From an uncultured Lachnospiraceae bacterium (GTDB taxonomy: Bacteria > Bacillota > Clostridia > Lachnospirales > Lachnospiraceae): a stretch of DNA of 64,000 bases. The notes below the pieces were generated by a model. It was not told the DNA's origin. It searched no databases and saw only the letters and a list, made by a program, of their open reading frames with translations. Of this stretch, positions 1 through 9,120 are shown in pieces; the stretch's first letter is position 1; every line of letters begins with the position of its first letter. Location of the stretch: assembly GCA_910585965.1 (NCBI GenBank), contig CAJUHH010000012.1:62001-126000 (forward strand). The letters are read 5' to 3'. The translations under genes were made by a program, and so were the position numbers.

Positions 1-209
1 CACCATGTGGCAAATCCATAAAAAATCCCATTCAAAATAATATACGTATAGATCGGATATAAGGCCTTTTTCCGATAAACGACAGTATATGCCACCGTAA
101 ATACGCCAAGCAGATGAATATTGGGGGCGAACTCCATAATAACCTTTGAAGCATACATAACAGCCCCCAGCATTGCAAATACTACTGTTTCTCTGGCCGT
201 CAGTCTCAT
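1..209 (-). CDS. ECF transporter substrate-binding (S) component-like membrane protein, N-terminal part
   Basis: Reading the minus strand from the ATG at 207-209 gives an open frame of about 69 codons that runs off the window edge. It begins MRLTARETVVFAMLGAVMYA and contains two hydrophobic stretches, as in the N-terminus of ECF-type S components, where an early helix with small residues contacts the T subunit. The start lies 2 nt after the stop of the DUF4430 lipoprotein gene, so the two are almost certainly translationally coupled. Related DUF4430/ECF pairs in Firmicutes are associated with cobalamin uptake. The substrate here is an inference because the rest of the gene is outside the window. 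Confidence 0.6.
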   Translation of the reverse strand, partial: MRLTARETVVFAMLGAVMYASKVIMEFAPNIHLLGVFTVAYTVVYRKKALYPIYTYIILNGIFYGFATW

Positions 210-211
210 AC

Positions 212-703
212 TTATTCCATTCTGAAGGAGTAAGCTTCCCCTTCTTTTATCTGAGTTGCATCCACGCCAGTCTGTGCATATTCGTCATTAATATAGAATG
301 CCCAATACTTCCCGTCCGTATCATAATCAGCGGTGACACCGTTGACCGTTTTCACATAAAGTCCGTATTCGCTTTCTTCCCCTTCGATTAATCCAAGCTC
401 TTCCAAAGCTTCCCCTACCACTTCTTTGTCCGTATGGATCTCAAACTCCGTTTCATCGCCATCCTGCCCTATCACAGTAAATATAAATTCCCTGCTCCCT
501 TCCCCAAGGACTCCTCCGTCCGCCTGGATGTCCGCTTCCTTTCCTGCCGCCTCTGTCGTTGCCTCCGAAGTTATCTCTGGCGCGGCCTCCTGCTTTGTAT
601 TCTCTTCCGCCGCCTGTTTCTGACAGCCTGTCATGAAAAAAGTCATGGCAAATGCTATGCAAAGAATTCCTATTGATGTCATTTTCCTATATTTCTTCTG
701 CAT
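212..703 (-). CDS. DUF4430 lipoprotein (transcobalamin C-terminal-like), putative cofactor-binding protein
   Basis: The 163-residue protein begins with a lipoprotein signal: a positively charged start, a hydrophobic stretch, then TGCQKQ, so it should be anchored outside the membrane through that Cys. A low-complexity Glu/Ala/Thr linker follows to about residue 65. The rest is a DUF4430 domain, seen as KTVNGVTADYDTDGKYWAFY followed by a short YAQTGVD stretch. This fold is related to the C-terminal domain of cobalamin-binding transcobalamin/intrinsic factor. A GGAG ribosome-binding site lies about 9 nt upstream. The gene precedes an ECF S-component-like gene by 2 nt, which suggests it feeds a vitamin or cofactor to that transporter. 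The ligand is not shown by sequence. Confidence 0.8.
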   Translation of the reverse strand: MQKKYRKMTSIGILCIAFAMTFFMTGCQKQAAEENTKQEAAPEITSEATTEAAGKEADIQADGGVLGEGSREFIFTVIGQDGDETEFEIHTDKEVVGEALEELGLIEGEESEYGLYVKTVNGVTADYDTDGKYWAFYINDEYAQTGVDATQIKEGEAYSFRME

Positions 704-783
704 AACCTGATTCTCCTTTGGTTTTGTCTTCTATAATACCATTCTTATATTTATATTGCTGTATTAATATTGATATATTTTAT

Positions 784-812
784 AAAAGGCCGGGCATCTC
801 CTCCCGGCCTTT
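784..812 (-). terminator. Rho-independent terminator of the chemosensory operon
   Basis: A perfect 10-bp stem (AAAGGCCGGG paired with CCCGGCCTTT) with an 8-nt loop starts about 20 bp after the stop of the last receptor gene. On the minus strand it is followed by T-rich sequence. It separates the chemosensory operon from the DUF4430 gene. Confidence 0.85.
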
Positions 813-833
813 CATTCCTGCACTTCTATATTA

Positions 834-2609
834 TTAATATTTCCCTAAGTCTATGTCCATGACTTCCATGGGTTCTGGCATCGAGCTTGTAGCAAAGCTG
901 CCCGTATTAACTGCCATGTGGGCATATTCCGCACGAAGCCTGAATTTCGCAACAAGGTCTTTCAGAATCTCTGCCTGATGCGAAAGCTCTGCGCTGGCCG
1001 CCGCACTTTCTTCCGATGTCGCCGAATTGGTCTGCACTACGTCGGAAATCTGGTCTACGCCTACCGTAACCTGTTCTACAGCACCCGCCTGTTCTTCCGC
1101 TGCATCCGCAATCTTATCCACGGTCGCTGCTGCAATACGAACCTCTTCTACCACTTTCTTCAGGGATTCTGCCGTCGCGCCCGCCAGATCTTTGCCCCGC
1201 GCTACCGCTTCAAGAGATCCTTCGATCAAAGCAGCCGTATCGTTGGAAGCCACCGAACTCTTATTTGCCAAGCTGCGCACTTCTTCTGCCACTACGGCAA
1301 AGCCCTTGCCCGCTTCGCCGGCACGTGCTGCCTCTACAGCGGCATTCAAAGCAAGAATATTGGTCTGGAAGGAAATATCTTCGATGGTTTTAATGATCTT
1401 ACCGATTTCATCGGAAGTACGGGTAATCTCTTCCATTGCAGCCATCATATCATGCATCTGCCTATTGCATTCTTCCACTACATCCCCAGCCATGCTCGTC
1501 TGGTTCCTTGCGCTTCTTGCATTCTCTGCCGTATCTTTTACCTGCTGGGAGATGCCCGCAATCGTTGCCGCCAGCTCTTCTACTGCTGCTGCCTGTTCTG
1601 TCGCGCCCTGTGCAAGCGCCTGTGCGCCGCTGGATACCTGGCCTGATCCGGAAGCCACCTGATCAGCGCTCGTATTGATCTGTCCCATCGTAGAACTCAA
1701 ATCACGGTTCAATTTTCTGATTGCTAATAATAATCCCTGCAGTTTTCCTACATAACGTTCTTCTGCCTGTGTCCTTACATCGAAATTGCCATCTGCCATT
1801 TCCTGCAAGAGCCTGGAAGCATCGGCAATAACTTCTTCCAAAATGGATGTCATATTTTTAAATGCAACTGCCAAACTGCCCAGTTCATCTTTTGACTGAT
1901 AAGTTACTTCGATATCAAAATCTCCTTCTACAATCTGCCCTGCCGCTTTTTCCAACTGACGGATCGGGCCAGTAATCGCTTTTGTCAAATAAATGGAAAG
2001 AAGGATCGTAATAATCAGCGCTCCGCCTGCCAGCCCTAATTCTTCAAATACCAGCGTTCTCTGCATGGATACCGTGCTTTCATAATCGCTTTCCGCTCCA
2101 GCTGCCACTTCATCGCTGATCTTGATCAAATTGTTCACTGCTTCGTCTACCAAAGGCTGGTATTCATCCAGCAGCCTTTCCTGTGCCATCGCCATATCGG
2201 TCTGTGAAAGAGCAACAATTTCCTCCTGCATGGATACCGCGTTAGAGATGCTCGTTTCAAATGCCTTCAGCAATTCCTCATCTCCTATAAAATTAGAATG
2301 CAGCCATGTTGCATTTTCGCTCATCAGACTCAGCTCTTTTTCCATGTCTTCCAGATATTCTGCACACTTTGCTTCATCCTTCTCAATTGTTGTAAACGTA
2401 AGATCTTTTACAATAATCTGTAATCCGCGGCGCATATTCATAACCCGGCTTGTCACCTGATAGCCGACATTGTAAAACTCCGAGTATTTATCCGCATTCT
2501 GCCTCAGTCCTGAAATCGCCAGTACCACTGTCGCACAGAACAGTATGATAATTATCATAAAAGTCAATAATAATTTTTTCCAAATTTTCAAATTTTTCAT
2601 TTTATCCAT
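834..2609 (-). CDS. Methyl-accepting chemotaxis protein with 4-helix-bundle sensor
   Basis: 591 residues. An N-terminal membrane helix (about 12-32) is followed by a helical extracytoplasmic domain of about 160 residues resembling 4HB_MCP, a second membrane helix near 190-210, a HAMP domain (LTKAITGPIRQLEKAAGQI), and a long coiled-coil signalling domain. The signalling tip is canonical (ISFQTNILALNAAVEAARAG followed by EAGKGFAVVAEEVRSLA). It should report ligand binding to the CheA-CheW complex encoded upstream. It is the last gene of the operon. The start is either the first ATG, with a close AGGAAT, or an ATG three codons later; the first is given. The ligand is unknown. Confidence 0.9.
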   Translation of the reverse strand: MDKMKNLKIWKKLLLTFMIIIILFCATVVLAISGLRQNADKYSEFYNVGYQVTSRVMNMRRGLQIIVKDLTFTTIEKDEAKCAEYLEDMEKELSLMSENATWLHSNFIGDEELLKAFETSISNAVSMQEEIVALSQTDMAMAQERLLDEYQPLVDEAVNNLIKISDEVAAGAESDYESTVSMQRTLVFEELGLAGGALIITILLSIYLTKAITGPIRQLEKAAGQIVEGDFDIEVTYQSKDELGSLAVAFKNMTSILEEVIADASRLLQEMADGNFDVRTQAEERYVGKLQGLLLAIRKLNRDLSSTMGQINTSADQVASGSGQVSSGAQALAQGATEQAAAVEELAATIAGISQQVKDTAENARSARNQTSMAGDVVEECNRQMHDMMAAMEEITRTSDEIGKIIKTIEDISFQTNILALNAAVEAARAGEAGKGFAVVAEEVRSLANKSSVASNDTAALIEGSLEAVARGKDLAGATAESLKKVVEEVRIAAATVDKIADAAEEQAGAVEQVTVGVDQISDVVQTNSATSEESAAASAELSHQAEILKDLVAKFRLRAEYAHMAVNTGSFATSSMPEPMEVMDIDLGKY

Positions 2610-2654
2610 ATTCCTTTCTATGTTCCGCCTGAATACCTTTCATCTTATCATCCC

Positions 2655-4010
2655 TTAATACTTTCCAAAACTGTCTCCCAAAGAAATGATCTGTTCATTA
2701 TCGTTAGCCGCCGAAGAGGAATAGTCCATTCCCCTTGCCGAGGATATGCCAGAGCCAGTTCCAAGGTTATAGCTGGAAAGAAGGTCATGCATTCTTGCCG
2801 CCAGATTGGATAATTCCTCGCTGGCTGCCGCACATTCTTCGCTGGTAGCAGAAGTTGTCTGTACGACCTGGGAAACCTGGTTGATTGCCTGGTTGATCTG
2901 GGATACCGCAGTCGCCTGATAATTAGAGGATTCTGCAATTCCGTTGATGATCATTTCGCTCTGCTGCACCACGCCGGTAATGGTTTCCAATGCCTTCGCC
3001 GTATCATCGGCAAGCCTGGAACCCGTGCTTACCTTGTCAATGGAATCTTCGATCAGCTCTGCCGTCTCGGAAGCCGCCGCCGCGCTCTTCGCCGCCAAAC
3101 TCCTTACTTCTTCTGCGACAACAGCAAATCCTTTTCCGGCCTCTCCTGCCCTCGCCGCTTCTACCGCCGCATTCAAAGCAAGAATGTTGGTCTGGAAGGC
3201 AATATCATCGATCACTTTAATAATCTTTGAAATGCTCTCCGATGCCCTGTTAATATCTTCCATCGCAGTCATCATATCTTTCATCTGGGCGTTTCCATAT
3301 TTCACGTCCTTAATTGCCTGTACAACAAGCTCTGCGGCAGAATTCGCTTCTTCAGCGTTTTGTCTTGTCTTTTCTGCGATCTCATCAATCGATGCGGTGA
3401 TCTGCTGGATCGCGCTGGCCTGTTCGGTGGAACCCTGGGCCAGAGACTGGCTTGCGCCTGCTACTTGTGAGGCGTTGGTCGTCACTTGGTTCCCAACTTC
3501 TTTTATATTGCTAAGTATATGAAAATTGTCTTCTACAAGTTGCTTTAAGGAATTGCCGAGCAAATCTTCCGGAGATTTGGGATTCACGGTAATCGTCAGG
3601 TTCCCGTGCGCCACCTCTTCTGCAATCTTTGCCTGGTATTTGATATTCTCGATTACTTCCTTGTATTCATCCACCAATACACCGAATTCATCATTGCGGT
3701 ACTTGACAAGTTCAACATCGACGCGCCCTTTCGCAATCTCTCTTGCCGCATCGGAAAGCTGCTTCACCGACTTTTCGATAATTTTAATCAGCGCAGTCGC
3801 AATTACCAACGTTACTATAACCGAAATCAAAGCCAGTACAATCGTAAGAACGGTAGAGAATATTTTAAACTCTTCTGCCTTTACAGGATCGGTAATTGAA
3901 GCAGCTATCTTTGTCGTAACATTGCCTACAATAATATTCACAAGTGTAATGAATATCGGAATTAAAAATCCTACAATCAACTTTGTCTTCATTTTCATAT
4001 TATTGATCAT
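2655..4010 (-). CDS. Methyl-accepting chemotaxis protein with minimal extracytoplasmic domain
   Basis: About 451 residues from the ATG at 4010, which has GAAGG just upstream; a longer frame would need a TTG start inside cheW. Two membrane helices (near 10-30 and 52-78) enclose only about 20 residues outside, so there is essentially no extracellular sensor. A HAMP-like segment follows (SVKQLSDAAREIAKGRVDVE), then the signalling domain with tip IAFQTNILALNAAVEAARAG. Such receptors usually sense membrane or cytoplasmic state or work through partner proteins. The gene begins 7 nt after cheW and was probably born with the neighbouring receptor: their signalling domains are very similar. Confidence 0.88.
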   Translation of the reverse strand: MINNMKMKTKLIVGFLIPIFITLVNIIVGNVTTKIAASITDPVKAEEFKIFSTVLTIVLALISVIVTLVIATALIKIIEKSVKQLSDAAREIAKGRVDVELVKYRNDEFGVLVDEYKEVIENIKYQAKIAEEVAHGNLTITVNPKSPEDLLGNSLKQLVEDNFHILSNIKEVGNQVTTNASQVAGASQSLAQGSTEQASAIQQITASIDEIAEKTRQNAEEANSAAELVVQAIKDVKYGNAQMKDMMTAMEDINRASESISKIIKVIDDIAFQTNILALNAAVEAARAGEAGKGFAVVAEEVRSLAAKSAAAASETAELIEDSIDKVSTGSRLADDTAKALETITGVVQQSEMIINGIAESSNYQATAVSQINQAINQVSQVVQTTSATSEECAAASEELSNLAARMHDLLSSYNLGTGSGISSARGMDYSSSAANDNEQIISLGDSFGKY

Positions 4011-4017
4011 TTTACCT

Positions 4018-4554
4018 TCACTCTCCCTCAACCATTAATTCGTTTGTCTTCTCAGCCGCCGGCTGTTCCTCATCGTTTAACAGTCTTTCCGGATCCAAAA
4101 GCAGTTTTACTGTATCTCCCACTTTTCCAATTCCATATACATACTTATTCTGCCCTCTGTCAACCCTGCTGATCGATGGCGGCGGCAGGATGTTCTCCTC
4201 CTGAATCTCCACTACCTCCGCAATTTTTTCCACAATCAGACCCACTACTGTAGACTTTACATCTACTACAATAATGCAGGTTCGGTCATCATACTCAAAA
4301 GGTTCCTGGTTAAAACGTCTGTGGACATCGATAACGGGAATAATCTTTCCTCTCAGATTAATCAGACCCATGATATAATCTTCCGTCTCCGGTACAGGCG
4401 TAATTTCCTGGAATCCAATAATCTCATTTACATACTGGATTTTCAGCCCGTAATATTCCTCTCCGGATTTAAATGTCATATACTTCCCTTTTTGGGTATC
4501 GTGTTCATCCGTCACAGCCACAGCTTCTGCCTTAGGCTTGCTTATCTCATCCAT
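4018..4554 (-). CDS. cheW: Chemotaxis coupling protein CheW
   Basis: About 178 residues with a single CheW domain: EEYYGLKIQYVNEIIGFQEI, then NLRGKIIPVIDVHRRF, as in the SH3-like adaptor that joins CheA to receptors. The start ATG at 4554 has AAAGGAG 8 nt upstream; an ATG seven codons earlier sits on the ribosome-binding site itself. A tail of about 20 charged residues follows the domain. It lies between cheA and the two receptor genes in the same operon, which fits a dedicated receptor array. Confidence 0.93.
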   Translation of the reverse strand: MDEISKPKAEAVAVTDEHDTQKGKYMTFKSGEEYYGLKIQYVNEIIGFQEITPVPETEDYIMGLINLRGKIIPVIDVHRRFNQEPFEYDDRTCIIVVDVKSTVVGLIVEKIAEVVEIQEENILPPPSISRVDRGQNKYVYGIGKVGDTVKLLLDPERLLNDEEQPAAEKTNELMVEGE

Positions 4555-4592
4555 AAGGATACTCCTTTCCTCCATTTTATTTTATAAAATTA

Positions 4593-6719
4593 TTATTCTA
4601 TAAACCCACTAGGATCCAAGATCAAGGCAATACTGCCGTCCCCCAGCTGTGTACATCCTGATATTCCCTTTACCTTCTTAATATAGGAAGGTATCGGTTT
4701 TACAACGATCTCCTGTTTGCCAACCAGCTTATCCACAAACATGCAGATAGTCTTGCCATCCAGCTCCAGCACAACCATCATTCCATCTTCCACCGACTGC
4801 TGATAACCCTTCAATCCATACCAGTCGCCCAGACGGAGTACCGGGAAGCATTCACCGCGCAACATGACGAATTCATCGCCGGTAGGCTCATGTATCATCA
4901 TATCCTCCCTGACACTTACGAATTCCTTCACTAATCCGGTTTCCACAACAAAGGAAGAAGTTCCTGTTTCCAGAACAACGCCGTCAACAATCGCCAGCGT
5001 CAGCGGTATTTTCAGATTCATCGTACTGCCTTCGCCCGGTTTGCTCTCGATCTCCAGCATTCCGCCGATCGTCTGGATATTCTGTACCACGACATCCATG
5101 CCGACGCCGCGCCCCGAATATTCCGTAACCTGCTCATTAGTGGAAAATCCCGGCAGCGTAATAAACTGGTATACTTCTTTGTCCGTGTATGCGGAATCCG
5201 GTTTTCCCTCTTCCAGGATTCCCTGTTTCCTGGCTTTGGCCAGAATCTTATCCCTTTCCAGCCCTCTTCCGTTATCGGTAACGCTGATCCAGACTTTTCC
5301 GGCTTCGGTCTTCGCTGAAAGCGTGACCTTTCCTTTTTCTTTCTTGCCTGTGCTCTTCCGTTCCTCATCGGTTTCTATCCCGTGGTCCACCGCGTTGCGG
5401 ACAAGATGCATCAAAGGATCGGAGATATGTTCGATAATATTCTTATCTACCTCTGTATTCTCTCCTACCATCTCAAAATCAATATCTTTCCCTAGTTTCC
5501 TCGATACATCGAATACGATTCGGTTCATCTTCTGGAATGTATTTGTCAAAGGAACCATCCGCATGGACATGATCACGTTCTGCAAATCCGTAGAAATCTT
5601 CGCCATCTGGGTAGCCGCTTTATTGAAATTGGTCAGATCCAGGCCGGGTACTTTCAGGTCCGGGTTCTGCATAACGACCGACTCCGATATTACCAGCTCC
5701 CCGATCAGATCCATCAGCATATCCATTTTATTTACATTTACGCTGATGAAAGTCGCCTTATCGGACTTCGGCTTATCCTTGGCAAGTTTCTTGGGCTTTC
5801 CTGGTTCTTTTGGCTTAATGACGAAATCGCCGGGAGCAATTTCATTTTCCTTCTTTTCTTCTTTCTTCGCTTCCTTCTTCGCTTCAATTTCTTCTACGCT
5901 GGATTCCAGATCGATCGCAGTTTCCCCGAAATCAAAGCCTTGCAGGAATTCCTCTGCCTGGCATTCATAGATATCCACTCTTTCAATATCGTAACCAACG
6001 CCGATGATGTTGCGCACCTCTTCTTCGGATGCCTGCGCCTGCAAAAGAATGCGGAACCCTTTTTCAATAATCGTCTGCGCGCTGCTTTCATCCGCAATAA
6101 TGTCCTCCGGGGAATAAAGGATATCCTCCGCGATTTCTTTCAATGCGTATACAACCTTATACGCATGTACGTTTGCCATTTCCGTTTCCTGGAAAAAAAT
6201 AACGTTGATCTTATAAAAGCGGCTGTCGCTGCTGGCTACCGGCGCGATATAAAACTGCCTCGGCTCCTCATGGACGTTCTTCGGCAGCTCTTTCGTTTCG
6301 GTTCCTTCTCCGTTCTGGATCTTACTTAAAAACTGATCCAGCCTCGCAATGATCTCGCTGGGATCCCCATCCGTCCCCTGCCCGCTCTTGATTTTTTCCA
6401 TTTCTCCCGTAATGAAATCTTCTACCTCGAGCACATGCTCCACAAGCTCTAAATGCGGAACGTTATCGGGATGCGACTCCCTCAGGTAGAAAAATACGTC
6501 TTCCAGTTTATGGGAAATAGCCGTTATATTATCAAACATCATAATGCCTGATGAACCTTTGATGGTATGCATCGTCCGGAATATTTCATTAATGCTGTCC
6601 TCATCAAAGCATTCGGCATCCTTCTGGTCCAGCACCATCTCCTGCAGCTGCTCGAGCAGCTGTTCATTCTCAAACAAATACATGTCCAACATGCCTTCCG
6701 TGTTAAATTCGTCAGCCAT
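4593..6719 (-). CDS. cheA: Chemotaxis histidine kinase CheA
   Basis: About 708 residues from the ATG at 6719, with AAGGAG 7 nt upstream. Domains in order: P1 Hpt with phospho-acceptor His51 in FRTMHTIKGSSG; P2-like region (about 160-270); a charged Lys/Glu linker; P3 dimerisation; P4 ATPase with NAVDHGIETD, the DNGRGL box and GRGVGMDVV; and P5 CheW-like regulatory domain to the end. All catalytic motifs are present. It phosphorylates the CheY-like and CheB proteins encoded directly upstream in the operon. No flagellar gene is nearby, so the output may not be swimming. Confidence 0.95.
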   Translation of the reverse strand: MADEFNTEGMLDMYLFENEQLLEQLQEMVLDQKDAECFDEDSINEIFRTMHTIKGSSGIMMFDNITAISHKLEDVFFYLRESHPDNVPHLELVEHVLEVEDFITGEMEKIKSGQGTDGDPSEIIARLDQFLSKIQNGEGTETKELPKNVHEEPRQFYIAPVASSDSRFYKINVIFFQETEMANVHAYKVVYALKEIAEDILYSPEDIIADESSAQTIIEKGFRILLQAQASEEEVRNIIGVGYDIERVDIYECQAEEFLQGFDFGETAIDLESSVEEIEAKKEAKKEEKKENEIAPGDFVIKPKEPGKPKKLAKDKPKSDKATFISVNVNKMDMLMDLIGELVISESVVMQNPDLKVPGLDLTNFNKAATQMAKISTDLQNVIMSMRMVPLTNTFQKMNRIVFDVSRKLGKDIDFEMVGENTEVDKNIIEHISDPLMHLVRNAVDHGIETDEERKSTGKKEKGKVTLSAKTEAGKVWISVTDNGRGLERDKILAKARKQGILEEGKPDSAYTDKEVYQFITLPGFSTNEQVTEYSGRGVGMDVVVQNIQTIGGMLEIESKPGEGSTMNLKIPLTLAIVDGVVLETGTSSFVVETGLVKEFVSVREDMMIHEPTGDEFVMLRGECFPVLRLGDWYGLKGYQQSVEDGMMVVLELDGKTICMFVDKLVGKQEIVVKPIPSYIKKVKGISGCTQLGDGSIALILDPSGFIE

Positions 6720-6764
6720 ATGTTTCTCCTTCCTCATCTTATCTTGCTCTTTGCTTTTTTATTT

Positions 6765-7157
6765 TCAGATCAGGTTTAGTTTTTTCAATGCCTGTTCAAA
6801 CCTTCCCTGATCAATAGGCTTTCCTGAATATATGGTACATCCCAGTTCAAAAGCCATTTTTACATTTCTTTCTTCATTCAGCGCCGTCGTCATAATCACT
6901 TTAACCGCCTCTTCTTCCGGGACATTTTTCTGTTTTTCCAGATTGCGGATCCCTTTCAGCGCCTGATACCCGTCCATAACCGGCATCATAATGTCGAGAC
7001 ATACCAGATCATACGGCTCATCTTCTTCCAGGGCAAGCATAAATGCGTCCACAGCTTCCATACCATCTACCGTTACATCGCATTCCCCATATTTGGATAA
7101 GAAGTTCGCCATAAATTTTCTTGTTACAAAATCGTCTTCTGCCAATAAAATTTTCAT
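6765..7157 (-). CDS. CheY-like single-domain response regulator
   Basis: 130 residues, a lone receiver domain. Acidic pocket ED at 7-9, phospho-acceptor Asp55 (VCLDIMMPVMDG), the Thr of IMTTA, and Lys in the SGKPID loop are all present. The sequence ends with the last helix, so it has no output domain and must act by binding a partner. It lies 12 nt after cheB and 45 nt before cheA, the position of the output regulator of the pathway. It reads in the same frame as cheB across a TAG stop (see findings). Confidence 0.9.
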   Translation of the reverse strand: MKILLAEDDFVTRKFMANFLSKYGECDVTVDGMEAVDAFMLALEEDEPYDLVCLDIMMPVMDGYQALKGIRNLEKQKNVPEEEAVKVIMTTALNEERNVKMAFELGCTIYSGKPIDQGRFEQALKKLNLI

Positions 7158-7169
7158 CCTCTCTCTCCT

Positions 7170-8201
7170 CTACATTTGACTTAAAACGCTATACGTTTTT
7201 TTGGCAATCTCATCAAGCCTTACTTGGTACTTTACGGCTCCAATATCGTATGCCACTTTCGGCATTCCATATACGACGCAGGTGGACTCATCCTGCCCGA
7301 TCGTCTGCGCTCCGGCTTTCCTCATAGCCAGAAGCCCTTTCGCCCCGTCGCCGCCCATCCCCGTCAGAATAATTCCGAGTGCATGGGCCCCCGCTGCGTT
7401 CGCCACGGAATAGAACAGCTCGTCTACCGACGGGCAGTGTCCGTTTACCTTCGGTCCCTGTCTGCATTCCACCTGGTAAACGCCGTTCACCTTTACCAGA
7501 CGCATATGTCTGTCGCCTCCGGGGGCGATCAATACCTGGCCTCTCATAACCCTGTCACCAGTACATGCCTCCTTTACTTTCACTCTGCACTGGCTATCCA
7601 GCCTTTTTGCATACATTTCTGTAAAGCCCGGGGGCATATGCTGCACGATCACAACGCCGGGGATATCCTGGCCAAAATCCTTGACGACAGAAAAAATCGC
7701 TTCTGTTCCGCCTGTGGATGCTCCGATTGCTACGATAAGATTATTATCTTTCAACTGCGTCGGCTGTTGCGCCGTCTGCATCATTGCCGTCTTTCTGATA
7801 TTGCTCGTTTTTACGTGAGAAGCTATTTTTACCTTCTCGCTCAGTTCATTATGGATGAATTCCTCTATTTGCGCCCGGCCGGTGCCCACCGGTTTTGCAA
7901 CAAAATCCACTGCTCCTGCATTCAGCGCCTCGAAAACCTTATCGCTCAATGCACTGATCACCACAACAGGAATCGGATACTGCGGCATCAATTTCCGTAA
8001 AAACTCAATGCCGCTCATTCTCGGAAGCTCTACATCTAATGTCATGACATCCGGGCGATATTGGAGAATCGCATCTCTTGCCTCAAAAGGATCCTTTGCC
8101 ACCGCCACGACTTCAATAGCGGGGTCTTTATTCAGATTCTGCACCAGCAGTTCCCGAAAAACCAAGGAATCTTCAACTACCAAAACTCTAATTGGACGCA
8201 T
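7170..8201 (-). CDS. cheB: Chemotaxis protein-glutamate methylesterase CheB
   Basis: 343 residues. Receiver domain with Asp56 (MTLDVELPRMSG) followed by a CheB methylesterase domain with the catalytic Ser in IGASTGGTEA, His in QHMPPGF and Asp in TGMGGDGAKG. It removes methyl groups from receptor glutamates, resetting the array; phosphorylation of Asp56 by CheA relieves inhibition. The stop is TAG, and the ribosome-binding site of the next gene lies in the 12 nt after it. CheR lies 14 nt upstream, giving the usual adaptation pair. Confidence 0.94.
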   Translation of the reverse strand: MRPIRVLVVEDSLVFRELLVQNLNKDPAIEVVAVAKDPFEARDAILQYRPDVMTLDVELPRMSGIEFLRKLMPQYPIPVVVISALSDKVFEALNAGAVDFVAKPVGTGRAQIEEFIHNELSEKVKIASHVKTSNIRKTAMMQTAQQPTQLKDNNLIVAIGASTGGTEAIFSVVKDFGQDIPGVVIVQHMPPGFTEMYAKRLDSQCRVKVKEACTGDRVMRGQVLIAPGGDRHMRLVKVNGVYQVECRQGPKVNGHCPSVDELFYSVANAAGAHALGIILTGMGGDGAKGLLAMRKAGAQTIGQDESTCVVYGMPKVAYDIGAVKYQVRLDEIAKKTYSVLSQM

Positions 8202-8215
8202 ATTATATTACCCTC

Positions 8216-9022
8216 TCATTTTCTAAAGATTGAAGGGCGGATGATCTGAAAACCGCTGCTGCCCCTGTCCAGCGTTTCCGTCGTGCCGATAAACAAATAT
8301 CCCCCTGGTTCCAGGCAGTCATATACCTTCTGAACCAATTCGTGTTTGGTCGGGCCGTCGAAATATATCATTACATTACGCAGAAATACTACATGCATCT
8401 TTTTCTTAAAAGGAAATGGATTCATCAGATTAAACTGACGAAAAAGCACTTCCTTTTTCAGTTCATCCGTCACTGCGTACTGGTCCTGTCCGGGCAGTTT
8501 CTTTAAAAACTGGCGTTTCCATTTCTCCGGCAGCGAATCGATGCTTTCGCCGCTGTAAACACCCGCTATGGCCTTTTGCAGCACCTTAGTGGAAATATCT
8601 GTTGCCAGCACTTTCGTGTCCCAGTTCTTATGGTCCGGCCCGAAAAATTCCTTCAGCACCATCGCGATCATATAAGGTTCTTCCCCAGTGGAAGATGCCC
8701 CGCACCAGATGCGGAGATCCTTGCGCGCCCTTTCCTTCTCTTTCAGATAAGGAAGCACTGTGCTTTTAAAGTATTCAAAATGCTCAAATTCACGCATAAA
8801 AAAGGTATGATTCGTAGTCAAATGATCAATCAGCGCCTTTTCCAGCTTTCCTGACGAATCCTTCTGCAAAGCATCCATATAATCGTTACAGTTCTTCCAG
8901 CCTTCCCGCCTCATATAATTCTCGAGCCTACCATTCATTATAACCTTTTTCTGGCCCATATCAATACCGTAACGTTTTTTTAAATAATTTGCAATCCTGA
9001 AAAACTCCTCATCTGTAATCAA
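8216..9022 (-). CDS. cheR: Chemotaxis protein methyltransferase CheR
   Basis: About 268 residues. An N-terminal helical domain is followed by an S-adenosylmethionine-binding fold: WCGASSTGEEPYMIAM forms the glycine-rich loop and NVMIYFDGPTKHELV the later conserved block. It methylates receptor glutamates. No ATG is available. The frame could open at a TTG directly abutting GGGGGAGG, but a second TTG three codons later (9022) has that site 9 nt upstream and gives the usual start ITDEEF, so 9022 is preferred. It is followed by cheB after 14 nt. Confidence 0.92.
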   Translation of the reverse strand: MITDEEFFRIANYLKKRYGIDMGQKKVIMNGRLENYMRREGWKNCNDYMDALQKDSSGKLEKALIDHLTTNHTFFMREFEHFEYFKSTVLPYLKEKERARKDLRIWCGASSTGEEPYMIAMVLKEFFGPDHKNWDTKVLATDISTKVLQKAIAGVYSGESIDSLPEKWKRQFLKKLPGQDQYAVTDELKKEVLFRQFNLMNPFPFKKKMHVVFLRNVMIYFDGPTKHELVQKVYDCLEPGGYLFIGTTETLDRGSSGFQIIRPSIFRK

Positions 9023-9120
9023 ATGCCTCAACCTCCCCCAGGCGCCGGTCTTTTTTTCCCTTTCCCCGGCGGACGCTATAAAATGAATAAAGTAACTTAA
9101 TATCCGCAGCTATGCTGTCT

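Noticed and set aside
6765..8201. A single cheB-cheY fusion gene
   Set aside because: TAG separates them, and the CheY-like gene has its own well-placed ribosome-binding site, so two genes are annotated; the in-frame arrangement is reported as a finding only.
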